Assembly: GCA_026770575.1 (NCBI GenBank)
Contig: MU657179.1
Coordinates: 484,646-548,645, forward strand
From: Pelagophyceae sp. CCMP2097
Taxonomy: Eukaryota; Sar; Pelagophyceae
DNA: 64,000 nucleotides
Reading direction: 5' to 3'
The position numbers and the translations under genes were made by a program. The stretch's first letter is position 1. The number at the start of each line of letters is the position of its first letter. The notes under the pieces are model-generated. The model did not search any database and had not been told where the DNA came from. It saw nothing but the letters and a program-made list of their open reading frames with translations. This document shows positions 32,565 to 41,839 of this stretch, in pieces.

Positions 32565-35450
32565 TTAGTAGAGTTGGAGTTGGAAGCCGTCGAGCTTGAG
32601 GTGGTCCAGGACGGCTCGGAGCGCGGCTTCGGCGGCGAGCGGCGCTGGGGCGAGCTGGTTCACGCAGACTGCGATTCCCAGCTTCGTTTCCGGGTCCGCA
32701 AAGGCGTGCAGGTTGCCGAGGCCCGAGTGGCCAAAGGCGAAGCGCGCCTCGTTTCCGTTCCGCAAAGCGTATGGGCGGAAGCCGAGGGGCGCGTGTTCGC
32801 CTCGCTGTTCCGCGGCCGCGGCAAAGTCGCGCTGGAGGCTTCGGGCGGCTTCCTTTGGAAGGAGTCTTTTGCCGTCGGCGAGGGCTCCGTCGCGCGCCAG
32901 GGCGCCATATAAAGCGGCGAGGCCGCGCGCCGACGCGTGCATCGTCGCCGAAGGGAGCACGAGACCCGAGATCGACGGGTCGTTGATCAGCCGCGGGTCG
33001 GCGGCCAGAAACCCGCCTTCACCGCCGATGCCGCCGGCGCCGTCTAGGAATCTTTCGGCGACGCACACCGGCGCGAGTCTCGCGTGGACGGCAGCGAAGC
33101 CGACTTGCGACGCGTCGACAGGGATCTTGGCCAAAATGTGGCCCTCGAGGCCCAGAGGTTTCACCAACCTCTCTTCGAGGATGGAGTCGAAGCGCCGCTT
33201 CGGCCGCCCGGACTTGGCCCAGGACTTTTCGACGACGCCGCCGACGAGCCAGCCGAAGGTGACGGCGTGGTAGTCAAAGCGGCCTCTCGAAAAGTCGGGA
33301 GAGGCGTGCTTGGCGCACCATTTCTGGCACCCTCGCCACCCGGCGGCGGCACCGTCTTCGTGGAGCGCGCGCGCGTCCAAGGAAGTCAGCGCGCGCATGA
33401 ACGCCGGCGGCATGCAGCGCGCGAGGCCCGACGTGTGCTCGAGGACGTCCCGGATTTTCAAATCCGCCTTGCCCGCCGACGAAAAGAGCGGCCACGCGTC
33501 CGAAATTCGGCCATCGAAACTTTCGATGATGCCGTCGGCGACGAGGCACTGCACGAGAGCCGCGGAGACGCCCTTGCCCGCGGACCAGACGTGAAATAAA
33601 GTGTCGCCGTCGACGCGTCGAGTGTCGGTGGAAGAGTACGTCCCAAACGATTCGTCCACGACGCAGGTGCCGTCGACGTAGGCGCAGACGGTGATGGCCC
33701 GCGCCTCGCCGTCTTCGCAGAGTTTACGCAGCGCCTCGACAACGCTTAAAGCCGCCGCCGGCTGGTCCTGCCTTCGAGACGTCGGGCCCGTCTGGCTTTG
33801 CGTCGCGTCGATGAGCGCTTGGCGCGCGGCGGGCCGCATTGCAGACAAGTAGCTGTGCGACGCGCCGAGCGAAACTGCGATGCCGCGGAGGCAACCGACG
33901 ACGCGGAGCACGAAGAGGATGGTGCCAGGAGTGGCTTCCGAAGCGTACATCTTGCCGCGCGTCGCCGCCGAGACGCGGCCGTTGCGCCGAGGCGCGGCCG
34001 AAGCGCCGTCGTCGTCCGAGTCCGTCTCGTCGTCGGCGTCCTGCTGCGCGGCGTCGGCGGGGGCGGTGTCGGGTGCGTCGGCGAACTCGGCCAGCAGCTC
34101 CGCGACCTTTTCCGGCCGCCGCTCGAGTTCAGAGACTTGCGAAAGCACGTCTGACGTCGACTGCCGATATTCGCTTTTGCGGCTGCCCGCAGCGGCCTCG
34201 CGGCGCGGCGCCTCGCGGCGCACGGCGGTCTCGCGGCGCGGCGAGAACATGGGGCGCGTCTCCGCCTCGGGGCGCGGCGCGACGGCGCGGCCGCCGCGGC
34301 GCTCGCCCGTGGACCCTCGGAATAAAAACTGCGCAAAGTCGAGAGCGCGGTGGCCGTCGATGGCTTCCCCCCCTGCTAAAGAGTCGAGCGAGAGGTCCTT
34401 GATGGCTCGGACGACGCCGGCGGCGTCGTTCTCGGCGGCGGCGACGATGAGCCTCGCGATGCCCAAGCGTGAAGCGTCGGGCAAGACCTTTGTCAAGCCA
34501 AAGTCGAGGAGGACGGCTCTCTTCGTGACTTTGTCGACGAGGATGTTGCCCGGGTGCGGGTCGGCGTTGAAGCGGCCATCGATTAAAATCGTCGAAGCGA
34601 ACGCGTCGGAAATGTCGCGGAGCACGTCGTCGACGTTTACGTTTAACCGTCGGAGAGCGACGGCGTCGTTGGGTTTCACGCCGTCTATAAATTCCAAAGG
34701 GAGCACTTTCAACGTCGGGAACACGCCCGCCTCTCTAATCACGTCCGGCACGCGGCACCTCGAACCGCGCTCTGCTAGAGCGGCGCCGACGAGGTCGGTG
34801 TTGAGAGCTTCTCGTTGAAAGTCCAGCTCGAACTCGGTCTCGACGACCCACTCTCTCAGAAGTTGGCGAAAGTCGTGCTCCGGCCGCTGCTGGACGACGT
34901 ATTCACAGAGGTATTTGGCATTTGCGAGATCCTGCTTCACCAGAACCGAGACGCCGCGGTGCTGCACCTTGAGCACGATTGCGCGCGTCCCTGCGGCGCA
35001 GCGGATTGTGGCCCGGTGCACTTGGGCAATAGACGCTGCGGCAAGAGGTGCCTTGTCGATGGATGTAAAAAGAGTTTCGAAGTCAAAGCCGAGTTCTTCG
35101 CGGAGCGTCGCTCGGACCTCGCTCCACGGCCTTGGAGGGACGGCGTCTTGGAGAGCCGCCAGCGCCAAGATCCAGGCGTCGGGCAAGACGTCGGACCGCG
35201 AAGATAAGAACTGCGCCAGCTTTACCCACAAGCCCAAAAGAGACTGGCAGTGCCAGACGGCGATGCCCGCCAACCGAGTGTGCGCGGCGTCCCAGTGCGC
35301 ATCCAAAGCCGCGCCCTCGAGGCCGACGGCTCGAGCTTCGTAGCCGCAGTACGCCCTATAAATGTAGAAAGCCGCGCCGTAGACCTGCAGCCGTCTTGCC
35401 AAAAGGCCGGCGGCGCGGAACGGCGCCAGGAAAGAGTCGAGGACCTGCAT
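32565..35450 (-). CDS. ABC1/UbiB kinase fused to a serine beta-lactamase-like domain
   Basis: A two-domain protein of about 961 aa, as in plant and algal ABC1K-lactamase proteins. Residues about 60-420 are the atypical UbiB/ADCK kinase: WVKLAQFLSSRSDVLP (the usual KxGQ reads KLAQ), AAASIAQVHRA, VLKVQH, DPHPGNILVD and LLDFGLTK. An acidic, arginine-rich linker of about 130 residues follows. The C-terminal half is class-C beta-lactamase/esterase-like: HVWSAGKGVSAAL supplies SxxK, FDYHAVTFGW sits at the YxN position and FGHSGLGN at the KTG position. UbiB kinases act in quinone/isoprenoid lipid metabolism in organelles; the hydrolase substrate is unknown. Start chosen at ATG 35450, just downstream of a tandem repeat. 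Single exon. Confidence 0.9.
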   Translation of the reverse strand: MQVLDSFLAPFRAAGLLARRLQVYGAAFYIYRAYCGYEARAVGLEGAALDAHWDAAHTRLAGIAVWHCQSLLGLWVKLAQFLSSRSDVLPDAWILALAALQDAVPPRPWSEVRATLREELGFDFETLFTSIDKAPLAAASIAQVHRATIRCAAGTRAIVLKVQHRGVSVLVKQDLANAKYLCEYVVQQRPEHDFRQLLREWVVETEFELDFQREALNTDLVGAALAERGSRCRVPDVIREAGVFPTLKVLPLEFIDGVKPNDAVALRRLNVNVDDVLRDISDAFASTILIDGRFNADPHPGNILVDKVTKRAVLLDFGLTKVLPDASRLGIARLIVAAAENDAAGVVRAIKDLSLDSLAGGEAIDGHRALDFAQFLFRGSTGERRGGRAVAPRPEAETRPMFSPRRETAVRREAPRREAAAGSRKSEYRQSTSDVLSQVSELERRPEKVAELLAEFADAPDTAPADAAQQDADDETDSDDDGASAAPRRNGRVSAATRGKMYASEATPGTILFVLRVVGCLRGIAVSLGASHSYLSAMRPAARQALIDATQSQTGPTSRRQDQPAAALSVVEALRKLCEDGEARAITVCAYVDGTCVVDESFGTYSSTDTRRVDGDTLFHVWSAGKGVSAALVQCLVADGIIESFDGRISDAWPLFSSAGKADLKIRDVLEHTSGLARCMPPAFMRALTSLDARALHEDGAAAGWRGCQKWCAKHASPDFSRGRFDYHAVTFGWLVGGVVEKSWAKSGRPKRRFDSILEERLVKPLGLEGHILAKIPVDASQVGFAAVHARLAPVCVAERFLDGAGGIGGEGGFLAADPRLINDPSISGLVLPSATMHASARGLAALYGALARDGALADGKRLLPKEAARSLQRDFAAAAEQRGEHAPLGFRPYALRNGNEARFAFGHSGLGNLHAFADPETKLGIAVCVNQLAPAPLAAEAALRAVLDHLKLDGFQLQLY

Positions 35451-35495
35451 ACTCCGCGCCTTTAAAGGCCAGCGCGGCCGGCGTGAGCAAATCGT

Positions 35496-35612
35496 GGCGA
35501 TGCCGCGACGCAGCTCGCGTGCGTGCGAGGGGCGTGGCGACGCCGAAACGCAGCTCGCGTGCGCGCGAGGGGCGTGGCGACGCCGCGAGGCTCGCGTGCG
35601 TGCGAGGGGCGA
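35496..35612. repeat. About 45-bp tandem repeats upstream of the ABC1K gene
   Basis: Three imperfect copies containing GCTCGCGTGCGTGCGAGGGG and GTGGCGACGCCG lie in the presumed 5' leader between the divergent ABC1K and MATE genes. Confidence 0.75.
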
Positions 35613-35816
35613 GACCCGACGGTCCAGAGCGGTGCCTCTGACCCTGCGCACGATCTGACCTGCGCACTCGAAAGCTGACTCGAGCGGACGTGCCGGGCCG
35701 GGAAGCTTCCACAGAAGTCAGCGATTTCACAGCAGTCCGTGTGACCCCGTCCCCGATTAGCGATCGATTGCGCGTCTGTCCACGGTTGCGGGCCGCGCGT
35801 GGAGCTTGGCCGGAGT

Positions 35817-37694
35817 ATGATGGCCGCGGTGGCGCTCGCCGTGCTCGCGCTGGGCCGCGTCGACGCGTTGCAGGCCGCGCCGCGTCGTCGCGGGGCCACG
35901 GGCGCGCTTCGTCGCGGGGTCAGTGGCGTCGCATCGCGCCGGGCCGTGGCCGCTCCTTTGGAAGAGGCGGCGGCGCTGAGCGGCGAGACGAAGCGCGCCA
36001 TCGACCGCGAGATGCTGGCCATCGGCGTGCCCGCGTGCATCCAGTTCGCGGCGGAGCCCGTGCGTCCCATACCGTCGGGCCCGCGGGCGCCCCTGCGTTG
36101 CACGCGATCCGAATTGCCAGCCCTTGTGGGCACCCTTGCGTTGCACGCGATCCGAATTGCCACTCTAGCTCGCGCGACTCGTGGACACTGCGTACATCGG
36201 CCGCCTCGGCGCAGCGGCGCTCGGCGGCGCGGGCGCGGCAGTGGCGGCGCAGTACGCTTTCAGTAAGCTCGCAAACGACCCTCTCCTGCGCACGTCCATC
36301 TCGCTCGTCGCCGCGGATGGTGGCGACGCGGAGTCGAAAAGAACCTCTGTCGCTGCGGCGCTGGCGCTCGCGTTGTTTGTGGGTGTAGCGCAGTGTGTTT
36401 TAACGCTCGCTACTGCCCCTTGGCTGTTGGATAAAGTCTGCGCCGTCGGCGCCTTGTCGCCGATGCGGCCGCATGCGCTGGGATACCTCCGAATCGCCGC
36501 TCTGGGCGCGCCGACGGCGACATTGTGGCTCGTCGTCAACGGCATCTTCCGCGGGCTCGGCGACACGAAAACGCCGCTGGTCTGGGCCCTCCTCTTCACG
36601 CTCATGAACGCCTTATTCGACCCCATTTTGATTTTCCCCCTCGGCCTCGGCGCCGCCGGCGCCGCCGCGGGCACGGCGATAGCGCAAACGCTGGCGCTGT
36701 ACCCGCTCTTGAGAGCGCTGTCGAAAAAAGTCGGCGCCTCGGGCAACAGCGACGTCCCGGCGCTCTTCGCCTGCGCGAGCCGCCAGTCCTTGCAGGACTC
36801 GTTGAAGAAGTACGCCAACGCAGGCGGCTTCGTGCTCCTGCGGACACTGGGCAAGATCGCCGCCTACAGCATCTGCGCGAGAGAAGCTTCCAAGCTCGGC
36901 GCCGTCGCGGCGGCGGCGCATAACGTCTGCTTCCAGCTTGGTGCGACTTGGTCGTCTCTCCATATGCCCTCGCGCCTCCCTTTGTCGCACGCTTACGCTT
37001 TTCAACAGGCGTGGCGACGACGCAGCTGTGCGAGTCCGCCGCCGTGGCGATCCAGGCGCTCCTCGCGCGCGAGGCCAAGCTGCGCGTTTCGCCGGACCGC
37101 GCCACTGCCGACGCCGCCATGATGCGCGCTCGATACGTCGTCGGCCGCGGCGTGCTCGTGGGCGGCGTCATCTCGACTTCGGTCTCTGGCTTCACATACC
37201 TGACCAAAGAATCAGTCGTCTTCGCTCTCACGACGGACGCCGCCGTGCGCGCCGCGGCGCTGTCCATCATGCCCGCCGTGCTGCTGTGCCAGGCGCTGAA
37301 GGGCTTAGCGTACCCGATCAACGGGGCGCTCATGGGGAATTTGGACTGGTCTTTCGCGAGTGTCACAATGTGGTAAGCACCTGCGCCGGAAAGGTTGGGA
37401 AGATCGGAGACGGTGCAGAATTCGGCGGCGTCAAAGTCATCGCTCATACGCGGACGACGATGGAGTGTCGAGTGGACGACGATGGAGTGTCTCCGCTATG
37501 GCATGCGGACCGTCTCCGCTAGGCTCGCGCAGGCCGGGTGCGCGGCGGTGCTGCTGAGCGGCCCCGTGTCGCTCTCCAGGCTCTGGGCCTCGTTTGTGGC
37601 GCTCTTTGCCATACAGTGCGGCGCCGGCGCGCTCAGGATCGTCTCGGATACCGGCCCCTGGAGAAACTTCCTCGGCTGGCCGAAGGCCGATTGA
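35817..37694 (+). CDS. MATE-family transporter
   Basis: Multidrug and toxic-compound extrusion transporter, a cation-coupled antiporter with about 12 helices. Four exons joined at GT-AG introns 36060-36168, 36941-37008 and 37373-37522. Diagnostic stretches are REMLAIGVPACIQFAAEPLA joined to RLVDTAYIGRLGAAALGGAG, NGIFRGLGDTKTPLVWALLF, LFDPILIFPLGLGAAGAAAG and INGALMGNLDWSFASVTMW. The N-terminus (MMAAVALAVLALGRVDALQA) is a signal-peptide-like hydrophobic stretch followed by a basic region, compatible with plastid targeting in stramenopiles; that is inference. It is closest to the DinF/EDS5-like branch. Two introns contain internal duplications. Confidence 0.88.
36087..36163 (+). repeat. Internal duplication in MATE intron 1
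   Basis: TGCGTTGCACGCGATCCGAA, continuing to TTGCCA, occurs twice within the 109-bp intron. Confidence 0.8.
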
Positions 37695-37744
37695 CCTGCG
37701 TCTAATGGGGTCTTTGTTGTTGTAAGCCGCAGTTTTATTCACTT

Positions 37745-39650
37745 TTAAAGAGCGTTTGGCGCCAGCGCGGCCGCAAAGGCCAATGCAGCCGGGCGCAGGA
37801 ATTGCGGCGATTCGGCGTCGGAGACGGCCGCGCCTACGCAACCGTGTCGAAAGGGAGGGCTTCCCACCGCACCGGCGGCCGCGCGGCTGGGCGCACCGGC
37901 GGCCGCGCGGCTGGCGAAGATTGTCGCGTCGATGCCGCCTTGTGAACGCCATTCGTCGAGGAGTGCCGTGCGCGCCTTGTACCGCAAACGCAGCTCGGCC
38001 ATGACCGCGGGAGCCGCCTGGCTGGTTCCGTGAGCGGACGACGCCTCGAATCGTATATGTTTGCTCACTTGGGCATCGCAGAGCGCCACGGCGCAGCCTC
38101 CGAATCCACCTCCCATCATTCGCGCGCCGTGGCAACCCTCCAGATTGCGAGCAGAGTCGCACATGATGTCCAGCTCCGGGCACGACACGTCGTAGAGCCT
38201 GCCGCGGCGACTCGACACCGCGAGGGTGCACGTTTTAGGGCACGTCGACGCAAACACAGACACACTTCGACAGCGACCCGTGCGCTTCGTTCAACAGCGC
38301 GCCGAGTCCGGGCCAGTCTTGGGCGCGCAGAGCGACGATTGCGGCTCGAACGCGGTTGTTCTCCGAAACGCCGTGCTGCGCTCTCTGAGAGTCCTCGAGG
38401 GAGATGAGTTGTGCTTCTAAAAGTTGTCTGATCATGTCCAACCCGACCGCGTCGCCGAGGTCCGAGGCGTCGCGGAGGTGCGTGATAGACCTTTCGGGCC
38501 ACCTCGAGGCCATGGCTTTGCAAACGCCTTCGCAGCTTGCTCGCCGTTTCGAGTAGGCAGAGTCGACGAGGGAGTGCGTCACGTGCGTGTTCGCCACCAA
38601 AAAGACGACGCCGCCGCCGTCGACGCGCACGTACGCTTCACCGTTCAGGAGCCACGCTGTGCGGCAGTCGACTGCCACAGCACAGCCTTCTTTCGAGAGG
38701 AGAGAAGCAAAGTGGTCCATGATCCCACCCTGCAACCCAGAAAACCGCCACTCCGCCTCGCAGGCGAGCATGAGCAGCGGCGCCTTGCCGTCGGGGCGCC
38801 GATGCAGCGCGGCGCCATTGAGTGAAACGGCCGCCAGCGTCGACGCCACGACCTATCACGATGACAGGCTTCCGAGGGATGCACGCTCCTCTACTTAAGC
38901 CGAGGGATGACCGCTCCGCTACGGGAGCGTGGGGATGTCCGCTCCTCTACGGGACGCACCAGCGCGGAGGAGCTGGAGACGCCGCCGCCCGAGGGCACTT
39001 GCGACGCGATGAAAAGTTCGCAGCCGCCGCATTGGCCGAGCTGGACAAACGGTGCGACGACGTACCTAACAAGTTGGCGGCCTAGACCGGATGCCGCAAT
39101 CCAGGGGCCGGCAGCATCCGTTCAATGGGTAGAGTGACCGCCGCAAAGCGACGCGCCTGAGCCACTTGGGTTCGATTTGCGGCCCGAACGCGTCCTCCCG
39201 CGCGGCGCCGAGGTCGAACTCGGCGAATTCGTCGAGGTCCTCGGCGTAGGCGAATAGCGACGCGCCGGCCTTGGCGCGGAAGACGACAAACGCTCTTTGT
39301 TCAATCGCAAAAGGCAAGACGAGGCCTTCCTGGTAGTCCGTGTGCTCGCCGATGAGGTTCGCGCCTGGAGGGACGTCGAGGGCCGCAGAGGGTCCGACTA
39401 CGGCGTCTCGGATCGCCTCTCGGGCCGGTGTAGGGCCGGAAAAGATCGAATACGGCCTGCTCTCGAGCCCGTCGAGGACGCGGCGGTCGACGGCCGGGCG
39501 CTGCGGCGACGCGGGCCCCGGAGGTGCCGCCAAACTTTGCGTAAAACCTGCGCCGCCCGTCACGCGGCTCGCAGCGACGGGCTGGACGCACCGCTCGAGC
39601 AGCTGCCGCGGCTCGTAGCGCGCCGCACACTCCGCCGAGACGCCACTCAT
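37745..39650 (-). CDS. GALK: Galactokinase
   Basis: GHMP-family kinase phosphorylating galactose at C1 (Leloir pathway, cytosol). Exons were joined by recovering the three family motifs: AAAPGRANLIGEHTDYQEG (motif 1, across an intron), QVPSGGGVSSSSAL (motif 2) and GARMMGGGFGGCAVAL (motif 3). Other matches are FSGLQGGIMDHFASLLSKEG, VANTHVTHSLVDSAYSKRR and LYDVSCPELDIM. The start at ATG 39650 (MSGVSAECAARYEPRQLLER) leads through a GTGCGT intron to FYAKFGG. At least five introns keep phase. A read-through frame seems to lack the motif-1 arginine, but splicing after PG restores it. Convergent with MATE; the RIIa gene lies 184 bp upstream on the same strand. Confidence 0.92.
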
Positions 39651-39833
39651 CAGATCGCGAGGTGACCCACCCTTCAGGATCACCTGGAGTACTGAGTGCG
39701 GCGCGCGATCGCTGAAGAAAAAAAAACGAAAGATTCGGAGATCCTTCGACGACGGCAGAGCCAGCGCCAGGCCCTTCGATTTGCACGCGGCTCACAGAGT
39801 CCCATGCCTTTATGCAATACAGGCGCGCGCGCC

Positions 39834-41174
39834 TCAGTTGCTCGGTCGCACGTCTGAAACGTCTTCCAAGTTTTCTCGTCGTCGAAGCGCGTCGAGGACT
39901 TGTCGCTCGGCGCCTTCGACGGAGTCAAACGTAACTACATCGTCGTAGACGGGCATCACACGGCCGTTGACTTCACAGTCCACAAACGCGCGGTCGTGAT
40001 TGTGCGTGAGTTCGGAAGATTGGAGGAGCAAAACGTGCGGCTGAACGCGCCCGTCGCGGTGCGCCAGGCGCCGCGCCGTCGCCGCGCGCGCGTGGCCCGC
40101 GACGACGACGATGGCGACGCCCCCCGAAACGCGCGCCGCCGCCGTTGCGACGGCCTCGACGGACGTCGCGCGCCCGTCGCCGTACTCAAACCTACGCGTG
40201 CCTCAAGGAGCGGCTATCTTTTGCGACGGGACGTACCAGCGCCCCGTGTCTGCGCCGATGACGATGGACTGCGACGGGAAGTCGCTCTCCGGAATCACGA
40301 ACGGCGGCGGGCCAACGGGAACGGGCTCCGGCTCGACGCTCTTTTTTTTGCCCTTCTTGTCATTCTTCTTCGTCGACGAAGGATCCTTCTTCTTCGTCGG
40401 CGAATCTTTCGTCGACTTGGTCGGCGACTTGGCCGGCGACTTGGCCGACGCGCTCGTGGCGGACTTGGCAGGCGACGCCGCCGAGAGTGCGTCGGCCTGC
40501 TTCGAAGCGTCATCCGCCGCGGCCACCGCGGCCGTGGGCGGCGTCTTCACGAGCAGCTTGACCCAGAGCGGCGTCTCCGACGAAACAAGCTGGAGCCGCG
40601 GCTCGGTTTTGAGTACACGCTCGACGACTGCCGTCGCGGCGGCCCAGTCGTCGCGTCGATCGTGCACGCCGATGAGCATCACGCGCAGCGGCCGCTTCAA
40701 GCGCGGCTGCGATGCCATGCGCACGCCCGTAAAGTGCTTCGCCGCGAACCTGGTCTTTGATCATCGAAAAGGCGCGTCGCCGTCTGTGACACACGAATGC
40801 CACTCGACGAGGCGCGGGAATGCGGCGCACCCGCAGACGTTGTCCGGCCGGGCCTGCATGACGGCGGTGACGAGGCCGTTGATGAGGAGGTCGAGCTCGG
40901 GATTAGCTTGAATATACGCCACCGTCCTACGCAAAGCTTCGATGAGTGAGCCCTATGAGTCCTAAATCATCTTCGATACGGAGCAGCTCCGAGGCCTTGT
41001 CGGTCCCTCTCGACGACGGGGCTCGCTGGATCCGACTTCTTGCCGGTGTTTAAACCCTCACGGGGCGCCGCGGAATTGCGGGAGCGCGAGCTCGTCGCGG
41101 CGCTTGGCGATCGCCGTCAGCCGCCGCTTCACCTCCGCCGCCACCTCCGCCGCGTCCTCGGCCGCCTCCGCCAT
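39834..41174 (-). CDS. RIIa-domain protein, function unknown
   Basis: Exons join to an RIIa dimerisation/docking motif: YIQANPELDLLINGLVTAVM, QARPDN, then after a splice GFAAKHFTGVR. RIIa domains dimerise and dock to amphipathic helices, often on A-kinase anchors or ciliary proteins. Downstream are PLRVMLIGVHDRRDDWAAAT, a lysine/serine/threonine-rich linker of KSPTKSTKDSPTKKK type, and a last exon after a GTACGT intron (FEYGDGRATSVEAVA to the stop). The proposed first exon starts at ATG 41174 (MAEAAEDAAEVAAEVKRR); its junction to the RIIa exon is not fully resolved. A ciliary or cAMP-signalling role is inference. Confidence 0.55.
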
Positions 41175-41325
41175 CCCCGACGCAACGGCACGTCGAGGCG
41201 CAGCGCCGCGCGGCCGGGCCCGGGTGTCGAGACGTTTTGGCGATCAAAGAGCGTTAAGGCTAGGGGCTGAGGGCTGTGCAAGTGGCTCGCATCACTCGGT
41301 GAAGGCCCATCGCAGGTGGTCCCGA

Positions 41326-41423
41326 GTGGCAGGCACCGACCCACAGTTAAGATGCACATGCGAGGAACAGGGGATATTCTAAAAACGGTTCGATTGCGAG
41401 GTGCTCCGTTGGGCGGCCGCGGC
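41326..41423. repeat. Dispersed repeat, copy A
   Basis: Begins GTGGCAGGCACCGACCCA and ends GTTGGGCGGCCGCGG. The partner copy is at 48752-48871. Both read VPRMCILT-x-GRCLP on the minus strand. Confidence 0.8.
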
Positions 41424-41580
41424 CCGGCGTCGCTCAAGAGCACGTGCCCGGACGGGTCGAGCACGACGTCCAGGGTGGAAGCGCGGCCGCGGTCGCCGCC
41501 GCTGCGCGTCCCGAGCGGCGTCCGCGACGTGCAGCGCTCGAGGGCCCGCGCCGCAAAGGTGGTCGCCGCCGCGGCGCTCT
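41413..41580 (-). other. Possible orphan coding exon
   Basis: A minus-strand open stretch reads ALERCTSRTPLGTRSGGDRG and LDVVLDPSGHVLLSDAGPRP. It is more protein-like than its surroundings and runs into dispersed repeat copy A, but has no start or splice partner. It lies between the 3' end of the RRM-HPR gene and the RIIa gene. Confidence 0.25.
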
Positions 41581-41839
41581 CCCGATTGGTGCAGCCGCCG
41601 CGCTCGCCCTAGCGCGGCGCAAGCGCGATCGCTTCCGGGCGCGTGTAGCGAGTCGAAGCGCGAGCGTCGCCCGCCGACGGCCCCAGCGCGCGCCGGGCCA
41701 CGGGCGTCACGCGCGCGCCGACGCCGACGTTTCTAGCGGGGCCCTCGTCGAAGGCCGGCGGTCGTCGAAGCCACGGCCCTCGTCGAAGCCCGGCGGTCCT
41801 TGAAACCTGGCGGTCCTCGAAATCCGAACTCATCCAATC

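Noticed and set aside
39301..39650. Galactokinase lacking the motif-1 arginine
   Set aside because: A read-through frame gives PPGANLIG, but splicing from APG to the ANLIGEHTDY exon restores a normal PGRANLIGEHTDY motif.
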